A DNA stretch of 35,057 bases from CAZNMF01 sp035547155 (GTDB lineage Bacteria; Acidobacteriota; Vicinamibacteria; Vicinamibacterales; SCN-69-37), in NCBI GenBank assembly GCA_035547155.1, contig DASZVJ010000096.1, forward strand, positions 1-35,057. Reading direction: 5' to 3'. The position numbers were made by a program, and so were the translations under genes. The stretch's first letter is position 1, and the number at the start of each line of letters is the position of its first letter. The notes under the pieces are model-generated. The model was given only the letters and a program-made list of their open reading frames with translations. It made no database searches and was not told the DNA's origin. Of this stretch, positions 1 through 9,736 are shown piece after piece.

Positions 1-279
1 CCGGATACGGTCGAGGCGCCGGGCATCACCGATCGCACGATCGCATCAATCGAGGACGCTGCGGCGCTCGAAGAGACGGCGTTCGTGCCCGATCTGAACT
101 ACACGCTGGATCTGGCGGATCCGGTGGAGGTCGCCGCGGCCGAAGCAGCGGCAGCCGCGGCCGAGGCAGCTCAAGCGGCCGTCGAGGCGCGGCGCCGCAA
201 GACGATCGTCGCGCTCGAGAACTTCCTGCGTCAGGTCCGCGCGCGTCATCTTCAGCTCATGTCGGGGAGCGTGGCGTAG
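1..279 (+). CDS. 3' end of an unidentified protein
   Basis: Frame 1 is open from the window edge to the TAG at 277-279, so this is the last 92 residues of a gene that starts outside the window. The visible part has an acidic stretch, then a long alanine/glutamate run (about residues 40-62) that should be helical. It ends with a basic amphipathic tail containing LENFLRQVRARHLQ. Similar tails close some TPR proteins of Acidobacteriota, but that is a recollection, not a domain match. The frame shows coding composition and its stop is followed at once by an AACTTCG repeat tract. No function is assigned. Confidence 0.6.
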   Translation, partial: PDTVEAPGITDRTIASIEDAAALEETAFVPDLNYTLDLADPVEVAAAEAAAAAAEAAQAAVEARRRKTIVALENFLRQVRARHLQLMSGSVA

Positions 280-360
280 ATTCAAACTTCGAACTTCGCC
301 CCTCGACGCGCTCGGGGCGACGTGAGCCAAGTCGAACGTCGAACTTTGAACTTCGAAAGG
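280..360. repeat. AACTTCG heptamer tract with embedded hairpin (copy 1)
   Basis: The gap before the peptidase gene holds degenerate 7-bp units (AACTTCG, AACTTTG) at 284-298 and 331-357. Between them is a hairpin with 7-bp arms TCGCCCC (296-302) and GGGGCGA (314-320). The 18-base core CGAACTTTGAACTTCGAA recurs at 20805-20836 and, inverted, at 16043-16076. The tract begins four bases after the stop codon of the preceding gene. Confidence 0.8.
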
Positions 361-378
361 TAGTCTTAGCGAAGCCAC

Positions 379-1494
379 ATGACGTCTTCAGCACGGCCTG
401 ACTGGGCCGCGCGTCTCCGCGCGCTTCGTTCGCAGCTCGACGCGCACCACGTCGACGCCTTCGTCGTCTCCACGCCGCACAACATCGTCTATCTGACCGG
501 CTTCTCGGGCACGGCGGGATTGTTCGTCGTCACGCACGACGCGGCGACACTCATCGTCGACGGCCGGTACGTGCTCGCGGCGCGGCAGGGCATCGAGCAG
601 GGCGAGATCGCCGACGTGGCCGTGGCGATCGTCGATCGGCGCTACGACCTGACACTCGGGGCGGTCGTGCGCGCGCTCACGGTCGCGCGCGCGGGTTTCG
701 AGGCGGCGAACGTCACGGTCGCGACGTTGCGCGCCTGGGAACGCGCGACGCCCGGCGTCGTCTGGAATGCGCTCGACGATGTCGTCGAGCACCTGCGCAT
801 CGTCAAAGACGACTTCGAGCTCGGCGTGCTGCGCCGCGGCGCGGCGCTGATTTCGGATGTCGCGCGGCAGCTTGGATCGATCGTCCGAGCAGGGCAGACC
901 GAGCGTTCGATTGCGAAAGCGATCGATGCGGCGATCGAACACGCGGGATTCAGCGGCCCGGCGTTTCCGACAATCGTGGCGTCTGGCCCGAACAGCGCGA
1001 AGCCGCACGCTCGTCCGACCGACCGGACGCTTGGTCGAGGCGACCTGGTCGTGCTGGACTTTGGCGGCGTGTTAGACGGATACTGCCTCGACGTTACGCG
1101 GATGGCAGCGGTCGGACCACTTGCCGGCCGGGCTCAGGCGATCTTCTCGGCGGTGAAAGTCGCTCAGGAGGCAGCCATTCTGGCCGTGCGGCCAGGCATC
1201 CCGGCGTCGGACGTCGACTCGGCGGCTCGGTCCGCGCTCGACGCGCGCGGATTCGGCGAGGCGTTCACGCACTCGACCGGTCATGGGCTCGGGCTCGACG
1301 TGCACGAGGCACCACGGATCGGTCGCGCGGACCCCGAAGCTCCCGAGACGCTCCAGCCTGGCATGGTCATCACGATCGAGCCGGGCGCGTACGTCGCAGA
1401 CGTTGGCGGCGTTCGTCTGGAGGACGATGTGCTCGTGACAGCGGCGGGGCGCGAGGTGTTGACGACGGCGCCTCGGGACCTGCTGGTTGTCTGA
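379..1494 (+). CDS. Xaa-Pro aminopeptidase (M24 family)
   Basis: A cytosolic dinuclear-metal peptidase that removes N-terminal residues preceding proline or splits X-Pro dipeptides. At 371 residues it fits the short aminopeptidase P/prolidase group. The N-terminal creatinase-like domain covers about residues 1-135 and the pita-bread catalytic domain about 140-365. All five expected metal ligands can be placed: D227 and D238 (LDFGGVLDGYCLD), H302 (STGHGLGLDVHE), E334 (TIEPGAY) and E348 (RLEDDVLV). The ATG at 379 follows a repeat-filled gap. It is the first gene of a tight cluster with accB and accC; in many bacteria efp sits between peptidase and accB, but here it is absent. PepP and PepQ cannot be separated by eye. 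Confidence 0.92.
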   Translation: MTSSARPDWAARLRALRSQLDAHHVDAFVVSTPHNIVYLTGFSGTAGLFVVTHDAATLIVDGRYVLAARQGIEQGEIADVAVAIVDRRYDLTLGAVVRALTVARAGFEAANVTVATLRAWERATPGVVWNALDDVVEHLRIVKDDFELGVLRRGAALISDVARQLGSIVRAGQTERSIAKAIDAAIEHAGFSGPAFPTIVASGPNSAKPHARPTDRTLGRGDLVVLDFGGVLDGYCLDVTRMAAVGPLAGRAQAIFSAVKVAQEAAILAVRPGIPASDVDSAARSALDARGFGEAFTHSTGHGLGLDVHEAPRIGRADPEAPETLQPGMVITIEPGAYVADVGGVRLEDDVLVTAAGREVLTTAPRDLLVV

Positions 1495-1498
1495 TGCT

Positions 1499-1975
1499 AT
1501 GAATCTCGACGACATCAAACAGATTCTGGACCTGGTTCGCGAGCACGATCTCGCGGAGTTCGAGATCGAACGGGACGGCCTGAAAGTGCGGATCCGGAAA
1601 GCCGGACGGGAGGTCACTTACGTGGCGCCGTCCGCGACTTTGACGCCGCCGATGGGGCTGCCCATGCCGCCCGTCGCCGCGCCCGCGGCGGCCGTGCCGG
1701 TCTCGTCCGCGCCGGACGATGCCGAGTCCGTCAATCTCGCGGTCATCAAGTCTCCGATCGTCGGCACGTTCTACCGATCCTCCGAGCCCGGCGCCAAGTC
1801 GTTCGTCGAAGTCGGCGACACGGTGCGCAAAGGGCAGGTGCTCTGCATCATCGAAGCGATGAAGCTGATGAACGAGATCGAGAGCGACTGCGACGGCGAG
1901 ATCGCCACCATCTATATCGAGAACGGCAAGCCCGTGCAGTTCGGCGAGCGTCTGTTCGCCGTGAAGGTCGGTTGA
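1499..1975 (+). CDS. accB: Acetyl-CoA carboxylase biotin carboxyl carrier protein
   Basis: Carries the biotin that shuttles carboxyl groups between biotin carboxylase and carboxyltransferase in the first step of fatty acid synthesis. The 158-residue protein has the usual AccB plan: N-terminal helical segment (NLDDIKQILDLVREHDLAEFE), a Pro/Ala-rich linker (about 45-75), and a C-terminal biotinyl domain with the EAMKLMNEI motif; the biotinylated lysine is K122. I chose ATG 1499, five bases past the peptidase stop, because the protein then begins at the family's usual N-terminus. A TTG at 1487 would add four residues and overlap the upstream gene. It is cotranscribed with accC, 16 bases downstream. 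Confidence 0.96.
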   Translation: MNLDDIKQILDLVREHDLAEFEIERDGLKVRIRKAGREVTYVAPSATLTPPMGLPMPPVAAPAAAVPVSSAPDDAESVNLAVIKSPIVGTFYRSSEPGAKSFVEVGDTVRKGQVLCIIEAMKLMNEIESDCDGEIATIYIENGKPVQFGERLFAVKVG

Positions 1976-1991
1976 GCGAGCGAGGAGCCGC

Positions 1992-3371
<1,380 letters not shown>

Positions 3372-3390
3372 TCGGCCCGCTCGACCTCGC

Positions 3391-4020
3391 GTGTTCCCGC
3401 GTCTCTACGCGATTCTCGACATCGATCTGCTGGAGCAGCGCCGGCTCGATCCGTTGCGCGTGCTCGACGTGTGGCTGGACGCCGGCGTTCGCCTGATTCA
3501 GCTTCGCGCGAAGACGATGGCGAGCGGCGCGATGCTGGCGTTGGCGGAGACGATCGTCGAGCGGACGCGCGCGGCCGGCGCGACGTTCATCGTCAACGAC
3601 CGCGCGGACATCGCAAAGCTCGCGGGCGCCGACGGCGTGCATCTCGGACAGGACGATCTGCGTCCGGCCGACGTGCGCCGCGTGCTCCTGCCGCCACCGG
3701 CGATCGTCGGTCTGTCCACGCACAACGACACGCAAGCGCATGCGGCGTGCGCGCAGCCGATCAGCTATCTCGCGATCGGGCCGGTGTTCGCGACGACGTC
3801 GAAGATGCGGCCGGATCCGGTCGTCGGTCTCGACGGCGTCCGCATGGCGGTCGCTTGCGCCACGCCGCACGCGCTCTCCGTCGTCGCGATCGGCGGCATC
3901 ACCCTCGAGCGCGCGCCATCCGTCATCGCCGCGGGCGCCAGCAGCGTGGCCATCATCTCGGATCTGCTCGCGGACGATCTCGCCGCCCGCGCTCGGGCAT
4001 TCGTCGACGCGCTCGGATAG
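3391..4020 (+). CDS. thiE: Thiamine-phosphate synthase
   Basis: Joins the HMP pyrimidine diphosphate and the thiazole phosphate to give thiamine monophosphate. The 209 residues form a TIM barrel, with family motifs QLRAKT (about 37-42), VND (68-70), GVHLGQDD (82-89), GPVFATTSK (130-138) and AIGGI near 192-196. The start is GTG 3391; no ATG lies in a better place and the family N-terminus (LYAILD) follows directly. It is last in the accBC cluster. Its TAG stop runs straight into an 8-bp tandem repeat, so transcription may fade there. No other thiamine genes and no TPP riboswitch are visible. Confidence 0.94.
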   Translation: MFPRLYAILDIDLLEQRRLDPLRVLDVWLDAGVRLIQLRAKTMASGAMLALAETIVERTRAAGATFIVNDRADIAKLAGADGVHLGQDDLRPADVRRVLLPPPAIVGLSTHNDTQAHAACAQPISYLAIGPVFATTSKMRPDPVVGLDGVRMAVACATPHALSVVAIGGITLERAPSVIAAGASSVAIISDLLADDLAARARAFVDALG

Positions 4021-4136
4021 GGACGAAGGATGAAAGGGACCAAGGGACCAGGGGACCAGGGGACGAAGGGACCAAGGGACGAAGGGACCAGGGGACGAAG
4101 GGACCAAGGGACCAGGGGACGAAGGGACCAGGGACG
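4021..4136. repeat. 8-bp tandem tract, unit AC(C/G)A(A/G)GGG
   Basis: About 13 degenerate copies of an 8-bp unit (ACCAAGGG, ACCAGGGG, ACGAAGGG) start directly at the thiE stop codon (TAGGGACGAAGG). The same family occurs in inverted orientation at 7791-7894, again touching a stop codon. No gene or promoter is seen here. Apparent reading frames rich in G-T-K-G-P or V-P-W-S-L are low-complexity artefacts. Confidence 0.9.
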
Positions 4137-4149
4137 CACACGGCCATGT

Positions 4150-4243
4150 GTAGGGGCGGGCCTCGGTGCCCGCCCGCAGGCGTCGCCAGACGGCCCGCGC
4201 CCGCATGTGTCGTCAGACGTAGGGGCGGCCCTTGTGGCCGCCC
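4150..4243 (+). repeat. REP-like hairpin pair (copies 1 and 2)
   Basis: Two GTAG-footed palindromes lie in the same orientation. Copy 1 (4150-4176) has arms GGGCGGGC and GCCCGCCC around CTCGGT. Copy 2 (4219-4243) has arms GGGCGGCC and GGCCGCCC around CTTGT. The arms differ by a paired change, so base pairing is kept. The rest of the gap up to folD (4252-4325) holds GATAGCGC octamer repeats. Confidence 0.85.
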
Positions 4244-4251
4244 GGCGCGGC

Positions 4252-4325
4252 AGATAGCGCGATGGACGGCAGATAGACCGATGTCCGGTAGTGCGATAGC
4301 GCGATAGTGAGATAGCGCGATACGA
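4252..4325. repeat. GATAGCGC octamer tract
   Basis: Degenerate copies of the 8-bp unit GATAGCGC (also GATAGTGA, GATAGACC) fill the last 80 bases before folD. This is the only copy of this word family in the window. It occupies the place where a folD promoter would be expected; no clear -10/-35 pair or Shine-Dalgarno is seen within it. Confidence 0.75.
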
Positions 4326-4333
4326 TCCCGCCC

Positions 4334-5263
4334 ATGCCCGCTCGCCGCCTCGACGGCACGGCCGTCGCCGCTGCCATCCGTTCCGAGTTGCTCCCACAAG
4401 TCGCCGCATTTACCGCCGAGGCTGGCCGGCCACCGGCGTTGTCGATCGTGCTGGTCGGCGACGATCCCGCGTCGCAGGTCTACGTCCGCAGCAAAGAGCG
4501 CGCGGGAGGCGAGGCCGGACTTGCGGTGACCGTGCATCGGCTGTCCGCGACCTCGTCACTCGACGAGGTGCTGTCGCTCGTCGCGCGATTGAATGCGGAC
4601 GCGAGCTGCGACGGCATTCTCGTGCAGTCGCCGTTGCCCGCCGAGATGGGGAAGCGCGCGGAAGAGCGAGTGTTCGACGCGATCGATCCGCGCAAGGACG
4701 TCGACGGATTTCATCCGGTGAACGTCGGCTTGCTGGTGCAGGGACGCGCGACGCTCGCGCCGTGCACGCCGACGGGCGTGATGGAGCTGTTGCGACGCGA
4801 GGACGTCGGCGTCGCCGGACGGCACGCGGTCGTCATCGGCCGCAGCGAGATCGTCGGCAAGCCGATGGCGCTGTTGCTGCTGCATGCGAATGCGACAGTC
4901 ACGATCTGCCACTCGCGCACGGTGGACCTTCCGTCGCTCGTGCGGCAGGGCGACATCGTCGTGTCGGCGATCGGCCGTCCCGGCTTCGTGACGCCCGACA
5001 TGATCAAGCCCGGCGCGGCCGTCGTCGACGTCGGCACGACGCCGACGAGCGATCGCGCGCTGGTCGCGAAGTTGTTCGGCGACGGCAGTTCGCGGCTGGC
5101 GTCGTTCGACAAGAAGGGATCGACGGTCGTCGGCGACGTGCATCCTGCGGTCGCCGATGTGGCGGGCGCGTTGTCGCCGGTGCCTGGCGGCGTCGGCCCG
5201 CTGACAATCGCGCTGCTGCTGCGGAACACGCTGACGGCGGCGCGGGGACTCCGACAGGCATAG
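4334..5263 (+). CDS. folD: Methylenetetrahydrofolate dehydrogenase / cyclohydrolase
   Basis: Bifunctional cytosolic enzyme interconverting 5,10-methylene-THF, 5,10-methenyl-THF and 10-formyl-THF with NADP(H). The length of 309 residues is slightly above the norm of 280-300. Motifs: YVRSK with catalytic K54, the SPLP segment (99-102), KDVDGFHPVN (121-130), PCTPTG, and the Rossmann segment VIGRSEIVGKP. It stands alone on the plus strand and converges on coaE. Its TAG stop is one arm of a 15-bp palindrome that also contains the coaE stop. The upstream gap is filled with repeats, so its promoter is not evident. Confidence 0.97.
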   Translation: MPARRLDGTAVAAAIRSELLPQVAAFTAEAGRPPALSIVLVGDDPASQVYVRSKERAGGEAGLAVTVHRLSATSSLDEVLSLVARLNADASCDGILVQSPLPAEMGKRAEERVFDAIDPRKDVDGFHPVNVGLLVQGRATLAPCTPTGVMELLRREDVGVAGRHAVVIGRSEIVGKPMALLLLHANATVTICHSRTVDLPSLVRQGDIVVSAIGRPGFVTPDMIKPGAAVVDVGTTPTSDRALVAKLFGDGSSRLASFDKKGSTVVGDVHPAVADVAGALSPVPGGVGPLTIALLLRNTLTAARGLRQA

Positions 5264-5275
5264 GGGCCGCCCCTA
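5261..5275. repeat. Palindrome containing the stop codons of folD and coaE
   Basis: TAGGGGC-C-GCCCCTA is a perfect 7+1+7 palindrome. Its left TAG (5261-5263) ends folD and its right CTA (5273-5275) is the TAG that ends coaE on the other strand. It looks like the outer ends of the GTAGGGGC hairpin family joined without the usual loop. It could act as a small bidirectional terminator, though it lacks T-runs. Confidence 0.8.
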
Positions 5276-5899
5276 CGGCTTCGTCGCCAACCTCTTCCAC
5301 GCCTCGTCGATCTGCCGATCCGTCTCCTCGAAATCACCTGACGTGTCGATGACGATGTCCGCGAGCGCGCGCTTGCGGTCGATCGGCCATTGCACCGCGA
5401 TGCGGCGATCGGCCTCGCTGGCGGTCAGGTGATCGCGCGCCATCACGCGCGCTCGCTGCTGCGCCGGATTGCAGGCGACGACGATGACGAGGTCGAAGTC
5501 GGTGGGCCGGCCAGCCTCGAACAGCAGCGGGATGTCGGCGATGGCGACGATCGACTCGCCAGTCGTCGCGGCGCGCGCGGTCAGCGACGACAGCCACGCA
5601 TCACGCGCCTCGAAGACGTACGGATGGACGATCGCCTCGAGATCGCGTCGCGCCGCCTCGTCGGCGAACACGATGCGCGCGAGCGCCGCGCGATCGAGCG
5701 TGCCGTCGGCCTTCAGCACGTCACGGCCGAACCGCGCGATGACGGCGGCGAGTCCAGGCGTGCCGGCCTCGACGGCCTGTCGCGCGAGCACGTCGGCGTC
5801 GATCGTCTCGGCGCCGAGCGTCGCGAATCGTTTCAGACAATAGGACTTGCCGGTGGCGATGCCGCCCGTGAGCGCGACGCGCAGGACTCGGCCGGCCAC
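5273..5899 (-). CDS. coaE: Dephospho-CoA kinase
   Basis: Last step of coenzyme A synthesis: ATP-dependent 3'-phosphorylation of dephospho-CoA. The length of 208 residues is normal for the family. The P-loop GGIATGKS is at residues 12-19, followed by family segments ETIDADVLARQAVE, HPYVFEAR and IADIPLLFEAG. The start is GTG at 5899. It lies 12 bases after lapB and is the last gene of the kds operon; the CoA role is unrelated to LPS, so the link is positional. The C-terminus ends exactly at the shared palindromic stop. Confidence 0.96.
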   Translation of the reverse strand: MAGRVLRVALTGGIATGKSYCLKRFATLGAETIDADVLARQAVEAGTPGLAAVIARFGRDVLKADGTLDRAALARIVFADEAARRDLEAIVHPYVFEARDAWLSSLTARAATTGESIVAIADIPLLFEAGRPTDFDLVIVVACNPAQQRARVMARDHLTASEADRRIAVQWPIDRKRALADIVIDTSGDFEETDRQIDEAWKRLATKP

Positions 5900-5911
5900 G
5901 GCGTCAGGCGA

Positions 5912-7150
5912 TCACTGCGCCAGCGCGGCGGGAATCTCCGCCTCGGTGTCCGTCGCCGGCGTGATGCGCTCTTCGACGAACGTGTTCCATTCGTGGCAGT
6001 GCGGGCACTGCCAGATGAGCTCGGTGCTGCGATAGCGGCAGCGGACGCAGACGTGCGGATCGAGATAGAAGACCGACTGCCGCGTGATCTCAATGTAGCG
6101 CGCGACGAGATGTTTCGGCAGGTCGAGCGTCGAGAGATTGCTCCAGATCGCCTGATGGATCGCGAGCGCATGCGGGTTGTGCTCGAGCGCGTCGAAGAGC
6201 AGCTCGAGCGCGCGGCTCGGCTGGCCGCGATGCGACAGGTGCCGCGCGAGCGCGACACGCGCGCGCCACTCGCGCGGTGACGCGGCCGTGAGCGATCGGC
6301 AGAGCTCGGCGAAGCGATCGTGATAGCCGAGCGACGCGTACGCCTGCTCCAGCCGTTCGAGCGAGAGATAGGCGCGATCGGGCGCGACGGCGATGACGCG
6401 CTCCCACGTCGTCACCGCCGCCTGCAGATTGCCTTGCTGCGCCTGCGCGTCGCCCAAATGCAGGTACGCTGGCAGCACGCCGGGATCGAGATCGATGGCC
6501 GCTTCGAATCGCCGCGTCGCGTCCGTCAGACGGCCCTCTTTCAGCGCCTGCAAGCCCAGCTCGTTCTCGAGGAACGCCAGGATGAGCTGCGACTTCGGCT
6601 GATCGGGTGGACCGGCAATCTGCGCGAGACGACGACGGGTGACGTACGCCTCCTGCCATTGATGCTGATCTTCCTGGAGCTTCTCGAGGTTGATCAGCGC
6701 CGGCTCGTTGTCCGGATCGAGCTTGAGGACGTCCGAGAATGCTTCGACCGCGCGATCGACGAAGCCGCCGCGCCGATAGTCGAGGCCGAGACACAGCAGC
6801 ACGTTCGCGTGCTCGACGCGATTCAGCCTCGGCCGCTGCAACAGCGACTGATGCTCCTGAATCGCACGCCCGACTTGTCCTTTCTCGCGATACAGATTGC
6901 CGAGGACGAGGTGCAATTCGAGCGCGCCGGGATCGAGCCGCGACGCGCGCTCGAGCTCGTCGATCGCGGAGTCGACCTGGCCCGCGACGAGATAGTTCAG
7001 GCCGAGGATGAAATGCGGCGACTGCCGGACGCGGCGTCGATCGATCCAGCGGCCTTCTCTGAGCTTGTAGCGCTCCCACGCCTTGCCGGCGGCGAGGCCG
7101 GCGAGCAGCGCGATCAGCACGCCGAAAATCAGCCCGTACCCTTGCATCAT
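5912..7150 (-). CDS. lapB: LPS assembly protein B (TPR protein with zinc ribbon)
   Basis: In E. coli LapB (YciM) is an inner-membrane anchored TPR protein that controls LpxC turnover by FtsH. This 412-residue homologue has the same plan: one N-terminal membrane helix (YGLIFGVLIALLAGLAAG), a series of TPR helices (about 45-350), and a C-terminal rubredoxin-like knuckle with CVRC and CPHC at about 367-385. I chose the ATG at 7150, whose ATGATGA overlaps the kdsC stop, over an upstream in-frame start at 7183 deep inside kdsC. The neighbourhood of KDO genes supports an LPS role. Confidence 0.9.
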   Translation of the reverse strand: MMQGYGLIFGVLIALLAGLAAGKAWERYKLREGRWIDRRRVRQSPHFILGLNYLVAGQVDSAIDELERASRLDPGALELHLVLGNLYREKGQVGRAIQEHQSLLQRPRLNRVEHANVLLCLGLDYRRGGFVDRAVEAFSDVLKLDPDNEPALINLEKLQEDQHQWQEAYVTRRRLAQIAGPPDQPKSQLILAFLENELGLQALKEGRLTDATRRFEAAIDLDPGVLPAYLHLGDAQAQQGNLQAAVTTWERVIAVAPDRAYLSLERLEQAYASLGYHDRFAELCRSLTAASPREWRARVALARHLSHRGQPSRALELLFDALEHNPHALAIHQAIWSNLSTLDLPKHLVARYIEITRQSVFYLDPHVCVRCRYRSTELIWQCPHCHEWNTFVEERITPATDTEAEIPAALAQ

Positions 7151-7686
7151 CGCGCCAGAAATCCTTCGACGATCGGGTCCCACTGGCCTTTGACGCGCAG
7201 CACGAGCTCCACGAGCTCACGCACCGCGCCGCGGCCGCCCGCGTGGCGGCTGACCCAGTGCACGCGTGACCGCACCTCGTCGACCGCATCAGCCGGTGCC
7301 GTCGACAAGCCGACGCGTCCCAGCACCGGCAGATCGAGCACGTCGTCGGCCATGTAGGCGACGTCCTCGTCGCTATATCCGTGCGCCGTCACGATCTCAG
7401 CATAGCCCGCGCGCTTGTCCGAGTTGCCTTGAGACACGATCCCGATGCCCAATTCCGCTGCACGTCGCGTCGTCGTTGCCGACGAGCGCCCGCTCAACAG
7501 GCCAATCGTGATCCCCGATCGCCGCGCCCAGATCAGGCTGATGCCGTCGCGGATGAAGAAGGACTTGGCTTCGCTGCTGGCCGAATCGATCGTGACCGTG
7601 CCGTCGGTCAGCACGCCGTCGACGTCCAGCAGCAGCAATTTCACCCGCGCGGCGCGCGCGTGGACATCGTTCAGATCGAGCGGCAT
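7147..7686 (-). CDS. kdsC: KDO-8-phosphate phosphatase (HAD family)
   Basis: Hydrolyses KDO-8-phosphate to KDO, third step of KDO synthesis. The 179 residues match the small C0-type HAD phosphatases. Motif I is DVDGVLTDG, motif II LSGRSS, and the late acidic motif is MADDVLDLPVL, where most homologues have GDD; the G-to-A change is unusual but leaves both aspartates. The start ATG 7686 gives the family length; extending upstream would translate repeat DNA. An AAGGGAA ribosome-binding sequence five bases upstream belongs to a GGGACGAAGGG repeat. The stop overlaps the lapB start. Confidence 0.94.
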   Translation of the reverse strand: MPLDLNDVHARAARVKLLLLDVDGVLTDGTVTIDSASSEAKSFFIRDGISLIWARRSGITIGLLSGRSSATTTRRAAELGIGIVSQGNSDKRAGYAEIVTAHGYSDEDVAYMADDVLDLPVLGRVGLSTAPADAVDEVRSRVHWVSRHAGGRGAVRELVELVLRVKGQWDPIVEGFLAR

Positions 7687-7894
7687 CGTTCCCTTCGTCC
7701 CTGTCCGGGCGGCCACAAGGGCCGCCCCTACGCATGGCGCTGGTCTCGTGCCGGGCGGCCACAAGGGCCGCCACTACGCCCGGTTGCGCGCGTCCCTTGG
7801 TCCCTTCGTCCCCTGGCCCCCTGGCCCCCTGGCCCCCTGGTCCCCTGGTCCCTTGGTCCCTTGGTCCCTTGGTCCCTTGGTCCCTTGGTCCCCT
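7687..7894. repeat. Repeat block inside the kds operon
   Basis: This 206-base gap between kdsD and kdsC holds no gene. On the minus strand it reads: an ACCAAGGG tandem tract (7894-7791) that begins at the kdsD TAG, then two GTAG-footed hairpins (7778-7753 and 7732-7707), then a short remnant of the same tandem (7702-7687) that supplies the kdsC ribosome-binding site. Hairpin 7707-7732 is a perfect inverted copy of 4219-4243. Hairpin 7753-7778 has one unpaired change in its outer stem. Confidence 0.88.
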
Positions 7895-8870
7895 AAATCA
7901 TCTGCGTCCGCCAGAGATCGTGCAGGTGCACGACGCCGACGGCGACGCTCGTCTCGTCGATGACGACGACCGACGTGATCTTGCGCTGCTCCATCAGCCG
8001 CAGCGCTTCGACGGCCAGGACGCCTCGGCCGATCGTCACCGGACGCGTCGTCATCACGTCGCTCGCGCGCTGGACGAGCAGGTTCGAGTCGGGCGTCAGG
8101 TGCCGGCGCAGATCGCCGTCGGTGACGACGCCCTGCAGCCGCCCGTCGTCGTCGACGACGCACGTCATGCCGAGCCGCTTGCCGGAGATCTCCTGGATGA
8201 CTTCGAGCACCTGCGTGTCGCGGCGCACGCGTGGCAGCGCGTCGCCGTCGTGCATCACGGCCTCGATGCGCATCAGCCGCTTGCCGAGCCGTCCGCCCGG
8301 ATGCAGATGCGCGAACTGCTCTTCGCGGAAGCCCTTGCGGCGGGAGAGGGCCATCGCGAGCGCGTCGCCGAGCGCCAGCATCGCCGTCGTGCTCGCCGTC
8401 GGCGCGAGGTTCATCGGACACGCCTCTTCCGCTACTGCGCAGTTGAGCGTCACGTCCGCGGCCTGACCGAGGGTCGACGACGGGTTGCCGGTCATCGCGA
8501 GCAGCTTCGCGCCGATCCGGCGGATCGACTCGAGCAGGCGAATCAATTCTTCCGTCTCGCCGCTGTACGACAGCGCGATCACGACGTCGTCGGTCTGCAC
8601 GACGCCGAGGTCGCCGTGCACGGCCTCCGCCGCGTGCAGGAAGATCGCGGGCGTGCCCGTGCTCGACAGCGTCGCGGACAGCTTGTGCGCGATGATGCCG
8701 GACTTGCCCATGCCAGTGACGATGACGCGGCCCGTGCAGGCGTGGAGCAGATCGAGCGCGCGATCGAAGATCGGGCCGAGCTGCGGAATCAGCCCGAGGA
8801 TCGCATCCGCTTCGGTGCGCAGAACGCTGCGGGCCAGATCGAGCGGCGACGAGTTCTTCGAGTCCGGCAT
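7893..8870 (-). CDS. kdsD: D-arabinose 5-phosphate isomerase
   Basis: Converts ribulose 5-phosphate to arabinose 5-phosphate, the first KDO precursor. The 325-residue length and domain order (SIS sugar isomerase about 40-170, then two CBS domains about 205-325) are those of the KdsD/KpsF/GutQ family. Visible motifs include GMGKSGIIAHK, SLSTGTP-like SSTGTPAIFLHAAEAVHGDLG, and SYSGETEE. ATG 8870 lies 21 bases after kdsA. The kdsA/kdsC neighbours support the KDO role over the catabolic GutQ role. Confidence 0.96.
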   Translation of the reverse strand: MPDSKNSSPLDLARSVLRTEADAILGLIPQLGPIFDRALDLLHACTGRVIVTGMGKSGIIAHKLSATLSSTGTPAIFLHAAEAVHGDLGVVQTDDVVIALSYSGETEELIRLLESIRRIGAKLLAMTGNPSSTLGQAADVTLNCAVAEEACPMNLAPTASTTAMLALGDALAMALSRRKGFREEQFAHLHPGGRLGKRLMRIEAVMHDGDALPRVRRDTQVLEVIQEISGKRLGMTCVVDDDGRLQGVVTDGDLRRHLTPDSNLLVQRASDVMTTRPVTIGRGVLAVEALRLMEQRKITSVVVIDETSVAVGVVHLHDLWRTQMI

Positions 8871-8891
8871 GATGGCCTGAGGGATCGCCGG

Positions 8892-9736
8892 CTAGAGCGA
8901 TTTGACGACCGCGTTGATCGCAGCCAGCCGTTTGAGCAGCGGCGCCAGCCGCGCCAGCGGCAGCGCGTTCTGTCCGTCGCTCTTCGCGCGTTCCGGCGCT
9001 TCGTGAACTTCGAGGAACACGCCGTCGACACCCGCGCCCACGCCAGCGGACGCGAGCGGCTCGATGTACTGCGCGAGTCCCGCCGTGACGCCGTCGCCCG
9101 CGCCGGGCAGCTGCAGGCTGTGCGTCACGTCGAAGACCACGGGCACACCAAGGCCGCGCATGATGGGGAAGGCCCGCATGTCGACAACCAGGTTGTTATA
9201 CCCGAAGGTGAAGCCGCGTTCAGTGAGAAAGACGCGGGGATTGCCGGACGCCCGGACCTTCTGGACGGCGTGCCGCATGTCGAGCGGCGCGAGGAACTGG
9301 CCCTTTTTGACGTTGACGACGCGCCCGGTCTCGGCGGCGGCAATGAGGAGATCGGTCTGACGCGAGAGAAACGCGGGGATTTGCAGCACGTCGGCGACCG
9401 TCGCCACGCGCGCCGCCTGCGACGCCTCGTGGATGTCCGTGAGGATCGGCACGTGCAGCTCGTCGCGGACGCGCTTGAGCACGGCCAGCCCCTCGTCGAT
9501 GCCCGGACCGCGGAACGACGAGAGCGACGTGCGATTCGCCTTGTCGAACGACGCCTTGAAGACATAGGGCAGACCGGCGTCTCGCGCGGCGGCGGCGATC
9601 TCGCGGCCGAGCCAGAGCGCGTGCGATTCGCTTTCGATCACGCACGGACCGGCGATGAGGACCAGCGGCGCCCGGCCCAGGACGACGTCGTCGGCAATGA
9701 CGACCTCCTGGACCTGCGGCGTGTCGAGCGCGGCGC

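Noticed and set aside
4021..4136. Possible CRISPR array in the GGGACC tract
   Set aside because: Units are 8 bp without spacers of constant length; it is a degenerate tandem repeat.
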